This document shows positions 12,301 to 27,300 of a stretch of DNA of 64,000 nucleotides, in pieces (position 1 is the stretch's first letter; each line of letters starts with the position of its first letter). Location of the stretch: assembly GCA_007844125.1 (NCBI GenBank), contig CM017565.1:12204618-12268617 (forward strand). The letters are read 5' to 3'. The stretch comes from Sinonovacula constricta. Its lineage: Eukaryota > Mollusca > Bivalvia > Cardiida > Solecurtidae. The notes beneath the pieces were generated by a model. That model had not been told where the DNA came from. It made no database searches and saw nothing but the letters and a program-made list of their open reading frames with translations. The translations under genes were made by a program, and so were the position numbers.

Positions 12301-15300
12301 ATACGGCAAAATGCATTATGCACATCTCAAGACAAACTATCAATTTATTTACCAATGTTTATAAAAGTGCACTAATATATGAGAATATTATGTAACGTGT
12401 CAGTAGATTATGTGAAATATTTCAGACACATTTACTATGTTTGAGCAATTACCTGCACTGATATTGCAGCTTTTTGTGTAAGAGGAATGCACAGAATAGA
12501 CATATTTTCTTAGACAGTTGCTTATTTTTGCAAAGTAAATGGAATATTTTATGTGACTTTCATGCCTGGCATGTCAACAAAACATGGATTCATGTTAATA
12601 TTATAAGACCATTTTATGTTTGAATACGAGTTGCATATTTAAATGTATAAGTAATATGGTGGAAATCGTTTCAAAGGGCAATGATGTTTACACTTATGGT
12701 GTGATAAAACAAAGTTAAACTGACTCTGTTAGTAAAGGGGATAGTTCTAGAAAATGGCAAATAAGACCTATCAACAAACAAAACAATTGCCAGATGTTTG
12801 TTGCAGCAAAGTAAATAGACATTTTTGTGAACCAGCTGACATGAATGTTCATTGTTCTGCTTAAAGCCACAGGCGCCCCATGTAATTATTTTATGACAAA
12901 TAATTTATAAGAACAAAATGAACACAGATACATAATCAAAGGCTGAAACAGCTACTGTAGTGTCGCACAATAAAACAACTTAAATGGGTGTTGAAAACTG
13001 AATATGAAGATATAATGACTAATGAAGCAGATTAAAACAACAACCTGTAACTTTAGCCTGTAATCTGAACATTAAGGATGCTGTTTTGGCAGGACAGTAA
13101 TAATATTTTGTTGTTGTTATTTTGTTTTTTGTTGTTTTTTAAAATACAGTCAAACCTGTATTAAAAGACCACCCTCGGGACAGGGCAAAAGTGGTCTCTT
13201 AAGACAGGTGGTCTCTTAATGCAGCCTGGTTACTTTTTATGAGAACCACACTTGAAATTTACAAATTGTGCTGTATAAGCAAAAAGTAGAAAAAGCAATA
13301 ACATCAATATATTTTATAAGTGTAACAGAACAGTAAGGCATGTAAAGGTCAACTGATGTCTATAAAAAATAAATAAATCAGCACATAAATATGTTTATCA
13401 TATATTATGTTTGTGTAGTTTGTTTTGTGTACATTCCTCCTGGATTTTCAGTCAGTTTTTATTTTATGCTAAATTTTGTAATAAAATTAGTATGTAATTA
13501 AGATATACACTACATTGTACATGTTATCAAATTGAAAACAACAAATTATCACTTAGCACGGAAATAATTATGAAGGGTAGTTTGTTTCACATATGATCTC
13601 ATTCGCATGTTGATTAGAATGTGACACAGGCACTTGATGTCCGATCACATCCAAAAACCAACGATAACACAAGTCGTACAGCGAGTCATTTTGAGTTGAA
13701 CGTTTAACTCGTTTCACTTCCGCATTTCCATGTTCATATTTGTCCATTATTTCACGTTTTCGTTTTGCAATGTTCTAAATCTGCGTTTTTCCGACACCAA
13801 TCTCAGATGCAACAACATGACAACTTTTCCCACTGTCCAAAAGTTTGACAACTTGAACACGATCGTCTAGTGTAAGGCACCTTCGTTTAGACATGTTGAT
13901 GCGTAATGCAATGAAGAACAACTGTTCAAGATATTACCATTACATTACTGTATCCAATTGCAGTTTGCGCTTTATAATTGTATGTTTTAAGTTTTTTGCA
14001 AGCAAATCAATTTATCATAATTAATACAAACATAACTTTGATTTACCTTTAAAGAAACCGAAGTCGGAACATGATAAATAAGTGTCAATACAAGCGGTAA
14101 CAGGGCACACTCGATTAGGTGTGAATCATGCGGGGGCTTGATGTGTACATCGACCCAGTGACATTACGTAATTTCCCAGTCTGACATGGCCGATTGAAGT
14201 GATTAGCAAAGAATGGTAAACGTGTCAATTAATTGGTTATTGTGTGGTCGTAACTAATGTGCGAGTGGATTAACGCGGTCGCCTATTAGGGGATAATTAA
14301 AGCATGTTTGGCATGTTTATGAGCGGTCGCTGGACGCAGATCAAAGGTGGGCGCTTATTACATTACAATTACATAACAAATATGATTGGGCGGCTTTGAA
14401 GTGGTCGCATAGAGCAGGTGGTCACCGGTAAGGGGTGGTCGCATGGTCAGGTTTGACTGTACATTGCAGCGACCATTTATGATCATAATAGCAACGTCCA
14501 ACTTTTTGGAGGAGGGAGACCCCAGACACATGTCTGGGGTAGAACCACCAGTGCACCACACGTCAGCTGGAAGACCTTCTCACATTAAGTCCTTTGCCCC
14601 GAACTGGACTCGAACCGAAGTGTTAAGGAGGCTAAGCAGTCTAATGAGGTAGAAATCGGTGACTCTATCATTATGCCATGGGCGCCCCCACAATAATAAT
14701 TGCATTTCCTGTATCTTCACCCAAGTTCTAAATAAAATTGTATTTTTTTTATAAATTTAAATGAGAAGAAAATGTTAAGAAAATTTTGCAAATAGAAAAG
14801 ATGTGTTTCCTAGCATTACCACATTATAGTTCCTGTATAACTGTTTTGTGGGATCACAAATAGAATTGAAGATTCTGGCTTCTGCTTTCATATTCACTCA
14901 CATTCCATTAATTTAACACTAATCAATAGACATTCACAATTAAATTATATTTGAAAGATTAAAACTAAGAAATACTTAAATGCATTGTGATTTATATAAT
15001 GTTTAATAACCATGTTTTGTACAGAAAGGTTTCTGTTCATGATTAACCATCATTATTTCAAAACTATCAAATACATTTTCATCTTTCATGGAGTGGTACA
15101 AAACATGCGGGTAGGAAATTGCAATTCATTTAACATATGCCACTGGGTCAAAATGTTAGTCTTACCTGAATTTTTGGCTGCATAAGTGTTTGTTCGGTTA
15201 AGCTGTTTTCCCATTTTCATTAAATGCAACAATATTTCCACACTGACAACATGTAATTTATGGAAATGTCAACATTATAAATTGACAACTAGATCAGACA

Positions 15301-18300
15301 CATTTTACCATTTCCCCTTTTTGTAAATACTAGCCATCACTAATGACACAGACAAGGTTCAGTTGTTTTTCGGTGTTTAAGATGCCTCAATATACCACGC
15401 CTATGTGGGCTATAGATTAAACTGAACATTTAACATTTCCAGCCTGCTTCGGAATCATCAAAATGGCTGCCTCTGTTCCCCTGCTTTCTGTGTCGTTTAC
15501 AGTCAGCCTCAATAAGTTGCCAACGATTTTTTAAAAGTGCAAGATACAATTATTGCACATTGAGTTTTATTATACTTGTGTGAACCTGTGTTTTCAGTCT
15601 ATGTTTTCAGTCTCTTTTTTTCTTTTTTTTAAAACCATTACCACTATCTCTACACTAAGAAATTTCAACAGGCGAATAGCCTATTTTTAATATTGAAGAC
15701 ATATATCGCTACACGTTTTCCAGCGTACATCTGCTGCAACACCTACCACTCCTTATATATATTAGGTCTATTCCTTCATCAAAGCCATTCATTCATAAAT
15801 GCTACTGTCTTCTTCTGCCTTGAAATAATTGAACTTTTAGCATAAGTTTCATTTGTACAACATTTACTTTGCAATAACTGCAACAATCACCATCGTTTAT
15901 ATTGAAAAGGTTATGAACAAAAAACAACAACAATTATTACTGACACCAATTTATCCGCCTATGAACTACTTCTTGATGTGGCATTGTTTGGTGTAGAAAG
16001 TAAACACAGCATGATCCTAGTATGCCCTAGAGCTTTGCTTGATGTCAGAAAAATAAGCCATCAAAAGTTGTTTCACAAATGTGTTTACAGAAAAAAAAAA
16101 CATGTTACAAAAACCCTCTGAAGAATCGTGTTTTTATCAGAATCAAAATACACTTGAGGTATGGGTCTAAGAAACATTTAATAGGACACTAGTCAATTGG
16201 ATATGGTTTCAAGAATATCTTTCATCCATTGCAACTCTGAAGTGTCTTTGTTTAGTAAAGAGCCTTGAAACCATCCCAATTTCTGTCAATTACAGGTACA
16301 GTAGTTTTTGATGCAGACAGTACTGCCTTCACTGTAGAAGCATTGAGGTAACGCCTGACATAATTTATTATCTAACAGTGTGTAGCATTAACCAGAACAT
16401 TACAAGTATAGCACATGATGCAATGAAGTTACATCAGGACATGGTTGGAAACTTATGTAGGAAGAACTTAAACAAATAAATTATAACACACAATGCTATA
16501 TTATAAATAAATAACATAACATAAATAACCTTATTGACATGACTATTTTGTCTAAAAAACAATTTAAAAATCAATATTTTTTCTAGTTTTTCAGCTGTAT
16601 GTAGAATAGTGGGTATTCACTTTAGGCTTAACAAAACAAAGCCAAATACAAAGATATGGTACATTCATGGTTGACATACTTCACCACACCAAACCAATTA
16701 TTGGTAATTGTTTTAAACAAGCTAACAATCAAGTTCAAAATGTGATGCTCAGTGAATGAGTTACTCTCTGAACAATAGTACACACGGCCAAACATGTTCA
16801 AACTGACACCTTCTGTTGAATTGCAACAGTGAGTCACGTATGTGATCATTCAGCCATGGAACAGGGTGGTAACTTAGTTACATAATGACATTTTCACTTT
16901 TTTGTTGTCACTGATTAATTATATGTTAATAATGCAGTTTTTTATTGTTGAAATATTATAACTAAAAACATAGTAGTAGTTATTTGTTATAAGTTATCCT
17001 CACCTGCAGACAGTATTCTTCTGTGAGCCTGTCTTTTTCACTGAAGCGCCTTCCTTTCACCTCAATGTCTTGTACATACACTGCAACAGGCACACACAGA
17101 TCAATAGTGTACATGAATTAATCTACTGAAAATATTTAATTCAGGATGCTTTATGATATAATCAATAGAATAAATAATGAACCCACTAGGATGAAAGGAA
17201 AAAAATAATGCTAACTATATACAAAACTTATAATTCCAATGACAACTACAAAATATCCAGAGTACTTACAATAATATGTGAATAAATGTTTTATCAACAC
17301 TACTGTACCACAAAATCTATATTAGGCATATCATATTTATTAGAACTTCACATTTAAGTGCTTACAATTGTATCTTTTTGTGTCTTCAAATTATTAAACT
17401 ATTGCAAATACATAAATATGGAAAGTCTTTCTATAATTACAAGGTGTTTGGTAAAGTATTGGTCAAATATACACAGAGAGGGCTGTGTAAGCATTAAAAG
17501 ATCATTATTTCTACAGTACATGTACAATTAAGCAATTTTATCAGAAGACAAATTGTTCCCTGATTTCAAAAACTATTCAGCTGCTACTGATCTGGCTGGA
17601 GCATTCAGATATTTTTCTGCTTTTTGGCTTCATTATGTCATAAAACTCTAGACTATTTTGCAATTATAATATTTTAATATTTTATTTCTTTTCAAAATTT
17701 ATAATAACACCCCCTTCTACCTATTACAATTTAATAACTTAGCCAAAATGAGACTAGTGACCCATTAGTTTCTAAATAAGTCACATGATCGGCAAGAGTC
17801 ACCTGATTATTACTGACTATATATCAAAAAGTAAAAAGAAAAAACAATCATCGGAATGCAAATTTCTTTTAAATTAACATCTTCAAGATATATGTCTAAA
17901 CAAAGTATGTGTAAAAGATGGAATTTTAAAATGTCTTTTCTTTTAGAAAAAGAACAACTAACCCATATTACTAAAACTTAATTTTGCCTATTTTTCTTGT
18001 TATGGCTTCTCAACTTCGTAATGGCGTCATGCAATCGGATAAAATTACAGGAAAATTCAACATATTTGAAGTCTCAATAGTCATAGATGCTGTCTATCAA
18101 CATGTAACAATTTATTCCCAAAGAAATGTATCTGCCTAAATCTACAATACACTTCTTTTTTCAATATACAATGTCCAACTCCATCAGTCTTCCCTAACAC
18201 ATACTTTTAAAGTTTTCTACAGCTGCTATTTTGAATACTAATTAGCATAACCCAAAAAGCTTTACTGATCTAAGATATGCTATATTCTTTACTTACTTTA

Positions 18301-21300
18301 CTGGACATTGTTGTTCCAATTCATCTGCACTACCAACTGCTCAGACAAATTGCATTTCGGTCAATAGTGCAAATGAATGTAAAAGAATGTATTGAATCAG
18401 TCTGGCTATAGGAAAATAAAAGAATTGAATTAGCCCATCTTTACCTGCATTTTATGAACTCTCTTTTGGGTATTCTATAAATATTTTCAGAAAAAGATAA
18501 GCACAGTCTTTCTTCTTCAAATGCTTTGTTAATGACCGATATTTTGAGCCGACACTGAAACATTGAAGCCGCTATCTCTATCAAACCTTAATACCAGTAA
18601 CTGATATATATTGCATTACCAGTGCAGAGCCCTAGCTTGCTAACTGACCTTCGATTTCATAAAGGGAATATGGTCTCTTGACCCGATCCATTTATATCTT
18701 TACTTATTTAACTCAATATCATGTCAATCTAAAGTGGTGAATAAAGTGCAATTTCAGTTTGTCTCATACTTAATCAAGGTAATGGGAGTTTAAATGTGAG
18801 ATCTTTTTCACTTGCTGAGGTGTAAAAACATGCCGACTCTCGTCCACATTTAGCACTCGCAAGATTGAGACCTATTTAGGTAGTTAAATGATTCAAGGGC
18901 TACAATTGTAATTTTATAGCACATCCAATGCATAGTGCTTTGTAGCACAATAACTTTTTATACACAGAATATATAGGAAGAATGACAGGACTGGCCAATA
19001 TATCACAGTAGCGTGGACATATGTTAAATTGCGAACTAAAGTATCATGATTTGAGTACATCAAGAGTAGCAGGTGAATGGTTATGAGCTTGGTATTTAAA
19101 CATCATACTGGCACAATTGTGGTGATGTCCAGCTATTATAAGAAAAAACCCAACTCATTCAAATGTCTTCATAGAACTATAGGCACACTGTCTGTCAGCT
19201 AGGAGAGCTGCGGTTTTTTGCCGTGACCTGGACTCAAACCCATACAGTAAGTGGCTAAGAACTCTAAATTGAGTGCCTCCAACTGTCAGTCATAGGTGTC
19301 TGGCCAGATTGTGATGTGACAATGAAAAGCTAATAAACTCACCTTTGGCAGAAGGCTCTGGGCTGTGTGGGGTGCATGTCTGAGCCCCCGGGGAACAGGC
19401 TGGCGACTGATGGTCATCACAGGCACGAAAATCACACGACTCAGAAAGGATCAAAGATGACTGCGAGTTGTCTTTATGCTAAAACAGAAAAAACATAGTA
19501 AGGTTATATCCATCCTAAATAATGAAGGAAATAAGGAAAAAATGTATGAGCTATAACACAACAAGAGATGTTTGTTAAACATACCGGTATATGCCCCTCT
19601 TGATGCATGGTTACATCCACTGACCCCAAAACAATAATCACATTTACAGTCGAACTTGATCTTTGAACTACTGACCCAAAAACAAACAGGGGCCACTTAC
19701 TCATCATGACCAATGTCTCTCTTAAGTTTGAGGATTGAAGGCTCATTCATTCCCTAGATATCAATTGGACGCTAAATTCATGCTCAAAGTTGGTGTGACC
19801 TAGACCTTAGCACCTTTGACCACAAAACAAATAAGGGTCATCTAATCATCATGGTCAATGTCACCACAAAGTTTGCTCATGCATTCTCTAGATATAAAAT
19901 GGAAAGCTAAGTGGTCTTCTGCCTAATGGATAGGCCAACATCTGCAAAACTATATAACCCCTTTCTATGTATAGAGGCAGAATAGCCAGTATCGGACATG
20001 ATACATAATGAGTATTTTCATTAAACAAGAGGGCCATCATGGCCCTAAATCATTCACCTGAGGACCCTGGCAGTAAGCTTTAAAACCTAATCACAAGGCT
20101 GAATGTACACAACTGCGCCTTTTACTTTCTGGTCAAAGTATTTGTTAAGTGAATATTTGCACACATTAACCCATGAAGATGTCCATTCTAAGAATCTGAT
20201 AAAATTCTGTGAAGATTAGGTCCCAAAACCGTTTTTTAGGGTGTTTTTTTTTTTTTTTTGAAATACATCACAGCTACCAGTTATGACTAGTATAGTGATG
20301 TCCAGTTATTTTGGTGAAGGAAGAACCACAGGCGCACTACAGGTCAGCTGGAAGACCTTCCTACTTTAAGTCGTTCCCCTCGAATGGGACTCTAATCCAT
20401 GCAGTGGAAGGCTAAGCAGTCAGAGGAATTACAATCAATTCATTGATTTGACTTATAAGTGTATTAGAAACCTATCAATTATTCTGTTTAAATGTACATA
20501 CACATTACAAAACTGCCATGAGCAAGTATTAATATTTCAAATTTGGTTGTCAACAGATAGTTTTTCGATTTACACTAACCCAGTGTTTATAATCAAGAAA
20601 GGTATTCTTCAATACCTAAATCAAAAGCACTGTCAACTCAATTGATTTGTCTTATTTAGATAAGGAGTCTTAAGCATGCATGAAGCATTTCATTGATAAA
20701 CTTACACAAAAAGTTCAATATAATCAATACTGCCAGTATGCATATCACTGAGTGAATCAACCTAAAGGCAAACCCTGTCAAGGAAAAATCTCCACAGGAA
20801 GAGGATAAAGTTGAAACACATTTGCCTGCTTAGCACATGTTGATAAGGCTAAATAAGGTAGCACCGAATCAGTCAGCTCCTGAATGGGGTGTCTGATCAG
20901 GAAATGCATTTTTGCTAGGGTCTCTGGCAGTATATCCAGATACCACTGAATGTGGAACAAGTTAATAATTATTTGTTACGTTTTAAGTTATTATTAAATG
21001 TAGAAGCTACTGGTGAGGCTAAAAAAACTTGTTCAGCCAGCTGTTTTCCTAAAAATCCATCATGATAATGAGGAAGTTTATTTTATTAGTTACTTGTTAT
21101 TGGACAAACTGCTTGTAAAGGTTCCTCCAACAACCAGGTATATCCAACAATGTTTTACTATCTTAATTAACTTAAACCTGCATATTAGTAAGTCAAAGGA
21201 AAATAGTGTCGAGCCAGATCAGCCAGCTCCCACTGTGTATTTGCTACTGAATCTCTAGCAATATGCTTGTAATCTATGCATGCACTAAAAACCAAATAAG

Positions 21301-24300
21301 ATTTTGTTTTGTTTATTAATAAATGAAGTGGGTTTAAATTTGAGCTAAAAAAGGCTTTTAATTTATTTTTTTCAAATTATACAATACAATCTTCATATAT
21401 TACCTCCACTTTCCAATGTTTTAGCATGTTTAAAAATAATTTTGTGTAAAAAAAAAAAGATCTCCTGTGACTAGAAAAAAAGTGAATGCAGCTGAAATAA
21501 TTCTGATGCCAAGATGTCCACTGGTTGACCTGACAACCTGTGTAAGAAGAATTCCAAGACACCGTTGTGCCTTCCAGGGATGATGACACCTACTGCTGAT
21601 AATCTAGGATTGTTTTCCATAGGACATATCAAAGCTGATCAAACACATGAACATACATCTTTTTGGTAACAAAATACACTTTCCTCGCAGTCTGTGTCAC
21701 TTACACGTCTAAAACTTGTACAGTAATATATATCAGTATGCAAGCAAACAGCTACAATGAGACATCACACTTTTAATAATATAAATAAATTATTACATGG
21801 GGATTTCTTTTAGGTATTCATTAACCCTGAGCTTGCTACATTTGTTCAAAACTTCTAATAAACTTTTAGTTTTTAGCTTTTAACGTACCGGTAGATGAAC
21901 AAATGAAACTAGGCATAAAGCCTGAAACTAAGAAGCAAATACACATGTACTGGCTGATCTGGATCTAAGCTGTGTGCCTGAACCTTATAAATACATGCTT
22001 GGCAGGCATCTCTAAGATAAACTTCACCAACAAGGAACATAATATGAAAAGTATCCCAGTCTTCTGCATTAACATATAGATCATATTAATTGTAATTCTT
22101 TAGCTCAACTGGAATGGTTTTAAAGGCTATAACATGGGGTAAATCTTGAAGTTTAAACAGAAAATTATAGATTATATGCCACTGATGGATGACATATACA
22201 CAAAAATACTATGAAATAAAACTTTTCTCACAAAGTTGAATATAGATCTATATGGACAATAAATTAACAATAATCAACAAACGACCTGCTTAGTAAAAAT
22301 TGGTTGCTTAGGCATATATGTAGAACTAGATCAGCCAGTGCCAACTTCTATCTGTCAGATCAGAATCTGCATTATTTGCTTCTGAATACCTAGCAATAAA
22401 TAACATGTTAATTCTATTCTGCTGTTAGAACAACAATAACAGCTTGTTTCTGTGTTATTATAAAAAGGGAGCAGAATAAATGTAACTGATCTGTTTCCGC
22501 AGGCTTTGTGAAAGTTGCCGGACCGTCGGACATGTCCGGCACAAATCAGACCGGTCCGATAATTCTTTTCAGAGTTCCGGACCTTATGTCCGACACAGTT
22601 GTTGTTTATTTACTGATAACGATTGAGTAAGAGTCTATTCGTCCGGCACGAACACAGGGATTTATCAAGTCCGCGAGTTTTTTCCCTTGATTAAAAAAAT
22701 TTTAAACAAGTTTTGTTTCGCCGTTTCTTTTTAAGTAACCAATCAAAATCTAGATAAAGTAACCATATGTGACCTTCGACCTTGGTACAAAATGTTCTTG
22801 TGTTACTATGATGGTGCGACACCAGGAAAAAACGTAAACAAACAGATGAAGAACGAAAAGAAAAACAGCAGAAATATGAGGCCAAGCGCCCGACACGAAA
22901 AGTTATCGAGAAATGGAGAAAAGGCCGCGCATGGTTAATTTTCGACGAGAAAGAAGAAAAGATGACATGCACGATTTGCCAGCAATATTACAAGGATCAA
23001 AAAATGGATGATCAACTCTTATCCAAAAACACTTTCATAACTGGTTGTGGTAATTTAAAGATTTCAGCTGTTGATGACCATGAAAAGTCTAAAAGTCACG
23101 GGAAAGCTGTCGAAATTGAAAATTCCAAAAATAGAACTGTTGCTGAGAAAATGAAATCTGATGCGGGCAAGTCGCTGAAAATGTTGAAGCAAGCAGAAAG
23201 ACATAAGGTTGCCTACCTATTCAGAAATGCACATGGGGTTGCTAAACAAAATCGTCCTTTATCTGGCTACAAATGGTTGTGTGAGGTAGATCACGTCAAA
23301 AAGCTGGACATTGGTCAAACGTATACTTGAATGACAAGGCTGCTGTTGAGTTTATTAGCTGCATTGCACAGTGTGAAAAAGAAAGGACTGTAAAAATTCT
23401 GAATGACAGTTTATTCTTTTCTTTCATGATAGGATGGAACCACAGATATATCAGGAGGTGGGTCTAACATTAACTTTTTCAAAGATATTGTAGATCTTGC
23501 ATCAGATCTCAGGCTAATATTACCACCTACCTTTCTGTTTTTATCCTAAAAAGATTATTCACTACAGTTCTAACAAAAAGTTTACTATATGCTTGCATCA
23601 TAATTAAAAACTAAACAGTGGGATACCCAAATCAACTAAAATGAAAATGTGTGCTTGATTGAGCCTGTTTAGGAATGGTAAATGGAAATGCAGTCTACAG
23701 TCCACATCCTCTAGCCCCTGGTTTAAGCAGCACTCAATTTTAATAAAGTCAAATAGTACAAAAATATCATTTAGATACATCCACAGATATTACCATACAT
23801 GTTATTAGATTATATATCACATGCTGTTTAACAATGTTATCACTTGACTATAAATAAAAATGTTTGTCTTGTATTAAGATGAGCAGGAGGCTATTTATGT
23901 AAGGACATTCAGTAAAGGTGCAGTAACTGAGAGATTCCTCAACATCGGTTCACCTCGATCAACAAAATCTGAAGATCGTTTTGAGCATGTGATGGCAGTA
24001 TTGAAAGAATGTAATGTTGATAAAGGTAAATATTATAATAGCAATTGTTAATTAATTTACTAATCTCCCCGTAATTTATGTGGACAGTGACTCATTGAGC
24101 CCCTCAATATACATATTAAAAAATATCAATTTATCTTTTTAACTTTTATCTACTCCTCTTGTGCATTTATATGTAAATTAACCTTTTTTTTATTTGAAAT
24201 CAATTTGGAAAAAATAAAATTGTATTATACTTTATTTTAAGCAAGTTAAGTTGACCTTAAGGCTTTGATGTTTACTTGTGCATTGTAAAATGAATATTTC

Positions 24301-27300
24301 AGACAAACTAGTGGGAATGGGCAGTGACGGTGCGTGACCAGTGGAATTCAGATCATCCTTTTCCACTTCCATTGACATGCTGTGTGATAAGGACACGGAA
24401 TATGATGATGATGATTTCGATACTGAATGTTTTGATTTTCAAACAGAGGCCATCAATCTCGATAAATTGATGTTTTACCTTAGAGAATAAGTGAATAAAT
24501 ATGTTACAGAAACCTTTAAAGGATGATGTGTCTTTATTTAAAAAAACGAAACAACGGTATACATATATTTAAAATTTTTTTCGGTCAGACAAAAAATCAT
24601 TCGGTCAGACGAGAATTGGAAGTTTGTCTGACCGAATGTCAGGCAAAGTTTTTGGCAGTTTCGCGAAGCCTGTTCTGTATAAGATGTGCACAAAAATCAG
24701 AGGAATGGCGGCAAAAAATTAAAAGAATAACATCCTTATGAAAAGTCAGAAACATAAAGAACACCTGCGATGGGTTTCAAACTTTGAAATGTCAATTGGT
24801 AAATCAGCATTGTTACCTCTTCTTAATTTCTTCTGACATAAGAGCATTATAAGAATAATAACTCTCGAGCAGATCATTATCTGTATAGTATATCACACAC
24901 TGTTGATTTCTACATACCCAACTAGAAATACTGGACAATCATGATAAGGAAAGCATTATTATCGCATTATCATATTGCATTATTATCGCATTATCATATT
25001 ATACAGAAATTAAAACGGGCAATAACGCCATTAAAAAACATTGAAACAGAATGTGTTGACAATATGCACATTTTGGTGAAGTTTCACATAAAATTTCATT
25101 GAATTCAAGCCAGAGTTGCTGAGATAGAGCCCAGACAAATGTGCGATGAATGGATGGACAGACAAAGTGACTATATTATGCTCCCCTGATATTTTTTAGG
25201 GAGCACCAAAAAAGGCTAATAGAACTCCTATAGTGGCCTCCACTGGAAGTAAAGATGTCAAGAAACAGTAAATACACCTGGTTCATGGTGTGCACTATAT
25301 GGGTTTTACTACACCTTCTATTCTGATGCATGTATGAGGAACCAGCTTAGACAATGACAAAAACTTGCACCAAACTTCTTCCCGCCAGCCCAATGTTATT
25401 ACACAAACAACAATATAAACAATGTCTGGTGATGAGCTTGTTGTCATCAGTTACACTGCCTCACAAAAGCCTGCTGGGATCATCTACAATTTCAGAAAAT
25501 GTATGATCTACAAAATATACACACACTTGCAGGAATACACTGGAATGGCAAAAATGCCATTGCCTTGCAGAAAGTTACTCCAGTGTAGGGAAAGAAGAGA
25601 GGGTAGCGGCAGAGATATTTTACAAAAACAAAGCAAAGAATGAATGTGTGTTTATCAGGGCTCCCGCTGCCATGCGCCAAATGCGCCATTGGCGCAAAAA
25701 CAAAAAAAGTGGCTCATTTTTTTCAAAATTGGCGCATCCTTATGGCGCACGATTTTTTCGGCATTATTTTTTGTGAATCGCTAAGCGGCCAAGACTGGTA
25801 ACCATTTCTACGCGCACTGTGATACGCTAGCAAGGAGAAACTCGATAGCCAGTCAAACTTGCGCGGCGGCCTTCACCTTGAGGGCATTGTTGTGTTGACA
25901 TGTTGTGTACATAACTGCCGAATAAACGTCGCCTCAGGGAAGGATTAGTGTAATTTGCGAGACGATAATAAAGCAGCCAGCCAAATGTTTGTTGCGATCA
26001 TTAATTGGACAGTACCGGATTGTCGATTAATATATAAAATATATACAAATGTTTATGTAAATAAAACGTAAAAAAGAAAGTTCACGTTGTTTTCTTTTCA
26101 TTCTCAATTCAATGTACAAAAACTATATTAAAATAAAAAGTATTGCGTGTTAACAAACATACATATACATACTACAAAAATAACATCAAAATTGACGAGT
26201 AATTTGGCTCATAAAAATGGCTCATGAAATATAAAAGTGGCGCATAATTCTCAAATTTGGCTCATTGGTTGGCTCGGACCTAAAAAACCCAGCGGGAGCC
26301 CTGTTTATGCTTGTGATATTGTAGACAGCATCAGTGTAAAGCTGACTAAACACTGTTGTTGAGGAGGTCAAGGTCACCTTAAACATGGTGAGTAACAACC
26401 AGGCAGTATTTATAACTAAGGTTTAGTTTCACCAAAACAAAGCTGAAACTTGTACATTGAACAACCAATACCTGTTACAATCTGGGCCGAAGCACACCTT
26501 AAATCAATGACAACTAGGTCCAATGTTCAGTAAAAACCTAATGCCAATACCAAGCCAAGTCATGGTAAAATCAAAATAAGTAACAACATGGGTCAGGAAC
26601 AACCAAAACCAATGACAACCAAGTCATGGGACTTGTTTATTTATTTATTTCAGTTTTACAGCACATCGACACTATGAAGGTAATATGGCGCCGATGAAAC
26701 AGTAATGAAACACATTACATCTAAAAACATAAATAAATATTTTAGAAAAAATATCAAAATATATCAAGTATAAAGTAATACTACGATATTGGAACTGGTA
26801 AAAATGTAATGGATAAAATCCTTACATGGTAAAATATTAATAACAAAACTAACAATGAATGAACATTTAAACAAAAAAATGTAACTCAAATGAATGTCAA
26901 TGAACTTTTAGTTAAGGTACAATCAAAATAAGCAACAACATGGGTCAGTTACAACCAAAACCAATGACAAATAGAGTCGGGGTACAATCAAAATAAGTAA
27001 CAACATGGGTTAGTTACAACCAAAACCAATGACAACCAGAGTCGGGGTACAATCAAAATAAGCAACAACATGGGTTAGTTACAACCAAAACCAATGACAA
27101 CCAGAGTCGGGGTACAATCAAAATAAGTAACAACATGGGTCAGTTACAACCAAAACCAATGACAACCAGTCGGGGTACAATCAAAATAAGCAACAACATG
27201 GGTCAGTTACATGTACAACCAAAACCAATGACAACCAGAGTTGGGGTACAATCAAAATTAGTAACAACATGGGTCAGTAACAACCAAATTCAATAGCATC

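Noticed and set aside
7396..14616. Possible tRNA genes from GGTTCGATCC and GGTTCGAGTCC boxes
   Set aside because: No cloverleaf or anticodon arm could be folded; bodies and tails identify them as SINEs.
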